DNA from: Arion vulgaris
Taxonomy: Eukaryota > Mollusca > Gastropoda > Stylommatophora > Arionidae
Assembly (NCBI GenBank): GCA_020796225.1
Contig: CM036759.1
Span: 2,975,782 to 3,039,781, forward strand
Direction: 5' to 3'
Length of the DNA: 64,000 bases
The position numbers and the translations under genes are program-made. A model generated the notes under the pieces. The model saw only the letters and a program-made list of their open reading frames with translations. It searched no databases and was not told where the DNA came from. Positions 58,969 through 64,000 of this stretch are shown here, in pieces (position 1 is the stretch's first letter; the number at the start of each line of letters is the position of its first letter).

Positions 58969-60080
58969 GATCTAATACTATAGTCTCAGCAAGAGTTTGA
59001 GCAGTTTTGTGAAGAACATATGTCAAGATATGTTCCAATAGAGACTATATTGAAACTGATCTCCTAGAACTTGAGTGAGAAGAAAGACCCCCAAGTCCAA
59101 ATGCTGGACAACAAGGATATCATATCTTCTATACATGAACATTATTTAAGCCTTCCAGCCGCAACTCTAAACATCAATGACTGTCTATATTGAAATATAC
59201 AAGATATAATCAAGCCATCATGAGCTGCAAGCAGGATAATCATACAAGCAGCAGCAATAATAATAACAATAACAATATGCTGGCTAAATACTACCAAATG
59301 ATAAACAAATCAAGGTGGATATTAGGGAGAATAAATCAAAATTGTTCAAAAGTTTAGTAAATGAAGAAAATGCTAGAAAATAAATGGTGTGATTATAATC
59401 AAAATGAACCTTCACAACGCATGCATATATAGATAGAAGGTAGTATAGTAGAAGTTAGTCTGATGATAATATTAGCAGCTAGATGGAAGTATTTCCTGAC
59501 CATGTTTGAACATTATCTATATCTCATTGTGACACATAACTGCTAGTAATGTTGCTAGATTGGGTAGTGTGGCATGGAGGTGACATTCTCTACCGTAGAC
59601 TAATACAGGCACAAATTATCACCAGATTTGTCACATGTAGATACATACATGATGATGTGAGAAATAGAAGAGCTAGACAAACAATTTGCCCAGCTCAACT
59701 CATAGTACATGCTACCAGAGATACAGATAAGATCAATAGTCTTGTAAGATTTGGCATCTACATTTTTGGCTAATGCGCATAGCAAGGTGGTACTAGTTGG
59801 GCTCTGTTTCATCTCTTGAAAGAATAAATGCAGCATATGATAACAAGTAACTTCAAGTTAAATAAATAACCACATCAATCGCACAATAAATAAAGGTTAA
59901 ATAATAATCTAAACAGTGGAGTAGACCAACTAACACCAGCTAACCCTAATAAGTACAACAAATACATCAATACAACAACTAGGTGAGAATCAAAATATTC
60001 TTGGTGTGTTCTAACAGATGACATGGGACCAGATTTCTAGGAAATATTGCCAGTCTGTGGGTGAATGTGGAAGAATTTCA
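58969..60080. other. Intronic stretch, nothing recognised
   Basis: AT-rich; short frames at 59549-59836 on both strands have no domain signature. Confidence 0.5.
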
Positions 60081-60084
60081 TCAC

Positions 60085-60192
60085 TGTGTGGTGACACAGA
60101 AGCATGACTTCAAGATGCAGGATAGAGAAATGTGTGTGGTGACACAGAAGCATGACTTCAAGATGCAGGATAGAGAAATGTGTGTGGTGACA
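60085..60192. repeat. 48-bp direct duplication (2+ copies)
   Basis: GTGGTGACACAGAAGCATGA followed by CTTCAAGATGCAGGATAGAGAAATGTGT occurs twice in a row and a partial third copy begins. Confidence 0.9.
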
Positions 60193-60264
60193 TTCATTTT
60201 GCAAACAATAACCATTAACATGACAGAAATCAGGCACCTATTACAGGTCTCTTCCCCACCCTAC

Positions 60265-60381
60265 CTTCATGCCCTCATTTGTGATCCTTGGAGTCTTTGG
60301 GCGCAAAGATGGAGCAGCATTCTCTTTAGAGGATGATGATGATGCTGCTGTTGTATGATTTGTACTCTTTCTGGCATGCAT
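60265..60381 (-). CDS. MARK/par-1: MARK/Par-1 kinase, first spacer exon in the window
   Basis: 117 nt, acceptor TTTCTTAATTAG, donor ATGAAG|GTAGGG, phase 0 to 0. Residues MHARKSTNHTTAASSSSSKE, NAAPSLRPKTPRITNEGMK. The in-frame TAG at the acceptor stops any upstream extension. The initial Met is within the exon and is not assumed to be the start. It reads directly into ITSPNVRS of the next exon. The basic, Ser-rich character fits the MARK spacer after the UBA domain. No specific family motif is visible, so I rely on splice sites, phase and position. The kinase and UBA exons must lie beyond 64000 on this strand. Confidence 0.72.
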
Positions 60382-60504
60382 CTAATTAAGAAATGTACAC
60401 AAATGATACCACTATGGTGCACTACACTACAAGCTGTCTCACACACACATACACACCTGAATCAAGTGCTTTTATGCTGCTTATTATAGATGTTTGACAA
60501 ACTA

Positions 60505-62765
60505 GAATTACAAGACACAGACTAGACTAGTTCACATATCAAACAGTGGACCTAACATAACCACAGGCTAGACTAGTTCACATATCAAACATCTAACATA
60601 ACCACAGACTAGACTAGTTCACATATCAAACAGTGGACCTAACATAACCACAGACTAGACTAGTTCACATATCAAACATCTAACATAACTACAGACTAGA
60701 CTAGTTCACATATCAAACAGTGGACCTAACATAACCACAGACTAGACTAGTTCACATATCAAACATCTAACATAACCACAGACTAGACTAGTTCACATAT
60801 CAAACATCTAACATAACCACAGACTAGACTAGTTCACATATCAAACAGTGGACCTAACATAACCACAGACTAGACTAGTTCACATATCAAACAGTGGACC
60901 TAACATAACCACAGACTAGACTAGTTCACATATCAAACATCTAACATAACCACAGACTAGACTAGTTCACATATCAAACATCTAACATAACCACAGACTA
61001 GACTAGTCTACATATCAAACATGGACCTAACATAACCACAGACTAGACTAGTTCACATATCAAACAGTGGACCTAACATAACCACAGACTAGACCACATA
61101 TCAAACATCTAACATAACCACAGACTAGACGACATATCAAACAGTGGACCTAACATAACCACAGACTAGACTAGTTCCCATATCAAACATCTAACATAAC
61201 CACAGACTAGACGACATATCAAACAGTGGACCTAACATAACCACAGACTAGACTAGTTCACATATCAAACATCTAACATAACTACAGACTAGACTAGTTC
61301 ACATATCAAACAGTGACCTAACAAACCACAGACTAGACTAGTTCACATATCAAACATCTAACATAACTACAGACTAGACTAGTTCACATATCAAACATCT
61401 AACATAACCACAGACTAGACTAGTTCACATATCAAACAGTGGACCTAACATAACCACAGACTAGACTAGTTCACATATCAAACATCTAACATAACCACAG
61501 ACTAGACTAGTTCACATATCAAACATCAAAATTAACCACAGACTAGACGACATATCAAACAGCTGACCTAACATAACCACAGACTAGACTAGTTCACATA
61601 TCCAACATCTAACATAACTACAGGCTAGACTAGTTGACATATCAAACAGCTGACCTAACATAACCACAGACTAGACTAGTTCACATATCAAACAGCTGAC
61701 CTAACATAACCACAGACTAGACTAGTTCACATATCAAACATCTAACATAACCACAGACTAGACTAGTCGACATATCAAACAGCTGACCTAACATAACCAG
61801 AGACTAGACTAGTTCACATATCAAACAGTGGACCTAACATAACCACAGACTAGACTAGTTCACATATCAAACATCTAACATAACCACAGACTAGACTAGT
61901 CGACATATCAAACAGCTGACCTAACATAACCAGAGACTAGACTAGTTCACATATCAAACATAACCACAGACTAGACTAGTTCACATATCAAACATCTAAC
62001 ATAACCACAGACTAGACTAGTTCACATATCAAACAGTGGACCTAACATAACCACAGACTAGACTAGTTCACATATCAAACATCTAACATAACCACAGACT
62101 AGACGACATATCAAACAGTGGACCTAACATAACCACAGACTAGACTAGTTGACATATTAAACATCTGACCTAACATAACCACAGACTAGACTAGTTCACA
62201 TATCAAACATCTAAAATAACCAGACTAGACTAGTTCACATATCAAACATCAAAATTAACCACAGACTAGACGACATATCAAACAGCTGACCTAACATAAC
62301 CACAGACTAGACTAGTTCACATATCCAACATCTAACATAACTACAGGCTAGACTAGTTGACATATCAAACAGCTGACCTAACATAACCACAGACTAGACT
62401 AGTTCACATATCAAACATCTAACATAACCACAGACTAGACTAGTTCACATATCAAACAGCTGACCTAACATAACCACAGACTAGACTAGTTGACATATCA
62501 AACATCTAACATAACCACAGACTAGACTAGTTCACATATTAAACATCTCACCTAACATAACCACAGACTAGACTAGTTCACATATCAAACATCTAACATA
62601 ACCACAGACTAGACTAGTTCACATATTAAACATCTGACCTAACATAACCACAGACTAGACTAGTTCACATATCAAACATCTAACATAACCACAGACTAGA
62701 CTAGTTCACATATTAAACATCTGACCTAACATAACCACAGACTAGACGACATATCAAACAGTTGA
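60505..62765. repeat. 40/46-bp alternating tandem array (about 52 copies)
   Basis: Core ACCACAGACTAGACTAGTTC followed by ACATATCAAACATCTAACATA (short form, about 40 bp) or ACATATCAAACAGTGGACCTAACATA (long form, about 46 bp). Further variants are CAGCTGACC, CATCTGACC and a shortened AGACGACATATC. The forms recur in blocks (for example 61500-61760 resembles 62215-62470), showing segmental copying inside the array. Confidence 0.98.
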
Positions 62766-63489
62766 TCTGACAGAATATTGCAGTGACACTCTCACCCTGT
62801 TAAACAAAGAAGTATCTCAACAATAGTCAACAACAGTAAAAGCACTGAGTGCAGTATTTCTTCTTGCTGGCAAACAAATGAAACAGTTTATTGTTGTGAG
62901 ATCTACTAATATTCTATCTGTAGCAATAACTACACAAGATAAATGGACACCATATAAGGTCTTACTCTAACTAAACTAAGAATATATATGCAACTGGTGT
63001 TATTTGTCAGTAATTAGTATGAAGACTAAATAGTGCAAACAATGTGAGAACTAATGTTATCTCTAACTTAGACAAACAAAATCAACAAAATACCAAATAA
63101 AGCAGGCAAGTCACAGAAAAGTTAGTTTTAAGCACTAGTTTCTATAATTCAATCTCTCATGCTTGGTAATTAAGTCACTTTCACAAAAGACAGAAAAACA
63201 ATCAAAGAAAGAAAACAAATAATAGGGAAGGATAAAATCCCAAATAGAGTACTTTAGAACAGTAAATTGTTTCAGAATGTAAACTATATTTGTGTTTTCG
63301 TTGTTTCCACAATGTTTATTATTGTTTATTAATTTTTCTATTTACATTTCTATTGATCTCTCTTAGTCATCTTGAACATTACCCTACAACCTTTGACACT
63401 GTATTCTCATCAAGTGTATAGAATGCATCCATTGGTAGAGATCTTACATGACATGTGCTTGGCACAATCGATGTCAAGCATTGTATCTT
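62766..63489. other. Intronic stretch, nothing recognised
   Basis: AT-rich, no supported exon. A splice-like TTTAACAG|GGTGAG on the minus strand near 62797 has no supported partner. Confidence 0.45.
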
Positions 63490-64000
63490 AGAACTGAATG
63501 AAATATAACAACTAAGTAGAGATAAAACAACTGAATGAAATATAACAACTAAGTAGAGATAGAACAACTGAATGAAATATAACAACTAAGTAGAGATAGA
63601 ACAACTGAATGAAATATAACAACTAAGTAGAGATAGAACAACTGAATGAAATATAACAACTAAGTAGAGATAGAACAACTGAATGAAATATAACAACTAA
63701 GTAGAGATAGAACAACTGAATGAAATATAACAACTAAGTAGAGATAGAACAACTGAATGAAATATAACAACTAAGTAGAAATAGAACAACTGAATGAAAT
63801 ATAATAACTAAGTAGAGATAGAACAAATGAATGAAATATAACAACTAAGTAGAGATAGAACAACTGAATGAAATATAACAACTAAGTAGAGATAGAACAA
63901 CTGAATGAAATATAACAACTAAGTAGAGATAGAACAACTGAATGAAATATAACAACTAAGTAGAGATAGAACAACTGAATGAAATATAACAACTAAGTAG
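63490..64000. repeat. 37-bp tandem repeat (14 copies, continues past the edge)
   Basis: Unit AGATAGAACAACTGAATGAA followed by ATATAACAACTAAGTAG. Copies are almost identical, with four single-base variants seen. Runs off the right end. Confidence 0.98.

Noticed and set aside
48500..60381. Extending exon frames upstream to the first ATG as separate small genes
   Set aside because: In-frame stops, acceptor AGs and matching phases show these are internal exons.
62780..62830. Splice-acceptor-like TTTAACAG followed by GGTGAGAG on the minus strand as another kinase exon
   Set aside because: The reading has no MARK-like content and no donor at a sensible distance before the 60.5-62.8 kb array.

Overview
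This is a eukaryotic, almost certainly invertebrate animal, window that is AT-rich by eye. It is dominated by one large gene body on the minus strand. Seven spliced exons, at 60265-60381, 55562-55770, 52873-53028, 48500-48721, 31070-31138, 21422-21557 and 12621-12839 (listed 5' to 3' on the minus strand), encode the C-terminal part of a MARK/Par-1 serine-threonine kinase. They cover the low-complexity spacer with the conserved aPKC-site block, the hydrophobic/basic block before KA1, and the complete KA1 domain with its stop codon. All seven exons have GT-AG borders and compatible phases, and together make 1128 nt (375 residues plus stop). The kinase and UBA exons are not in the window and should lie beyond position 64000. 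The residues match bilaterian MARK/Par-1 proteins. A lophotrochozoan, perhaps a mollusc, is my guess at low confidence, from the repeat and transposon mix only.

Everything else is intronic or 3'-flanking DNA, in two main classes. (1) Minisatellite and satellite-like arrays: about twenty unrelated tandem arrays with periods of 20 to 100 bp, several over 1.5 kb (1-3300, 15243-16562, 26066-28947, 33693-35205, 42240-44170, 60505-62765, 63490-64000), plus TA, CA and GA microsatellites. Nearly every intron holds at least one. Arrays whose period is divisible by three give long open frames that are not genes. (2) Transposable elements. These include a Kolobok-type DNA transposon with perfect 15-bp terminal inverted repeats and TTAA duplications (49763-52609), a pogo/Tigger element with a broken CENP-B-type transposase (37288-39610), and an hAT-type MITE (45044-45640). 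There are many 5'-truncated LINE pieces: I-group elements with RNase H on both strands, one about 3 kb long at 16580-19560. There are at least two short SINE-like families with (AAG)n-type tails, two tRNA-headed SINEs, and one or two further short repeat families.

Layout: 1-12600, arrays, LINE 3' ends and 3' flank; 12621-12839, the terminal KA1 exon; 13.1-20.8 kb, I-group LINEs and a 45-bp array; 21.4 kb, exon; 22.5-24.8 kb, a LINE split by an array, then a SINE; 26-29 kb, a large 37-bp array; 31.1 kb, a small exon; 31.5-48.1 kb, arrays, Tigger, hAT and SINEs; 48.5 kb, exon; 49.8-52.6 kb, Kolobok; 52.6-53.4 kb, SINE, exon, SINE; 53.5-55.5 kb, an unassigned ORF and a LINE; 55.6 kb, exon; 55.8-60.1 kb, arrays and a SINE; 60.3 kb, exon; 60.5-64 kb, arrays.

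The most notable local observation is at 52612-52874. A SINE has inserted exactly across an exon/intron border of the kinase gene, so its 11-bp target-site duplication carries a second copy of the 5' splice site. A Kolobok element sits in the TTAA only a few bases further into the same intron. I found no convincing undescribed biological system; the window looks like a repeat-swollen conserved gene.
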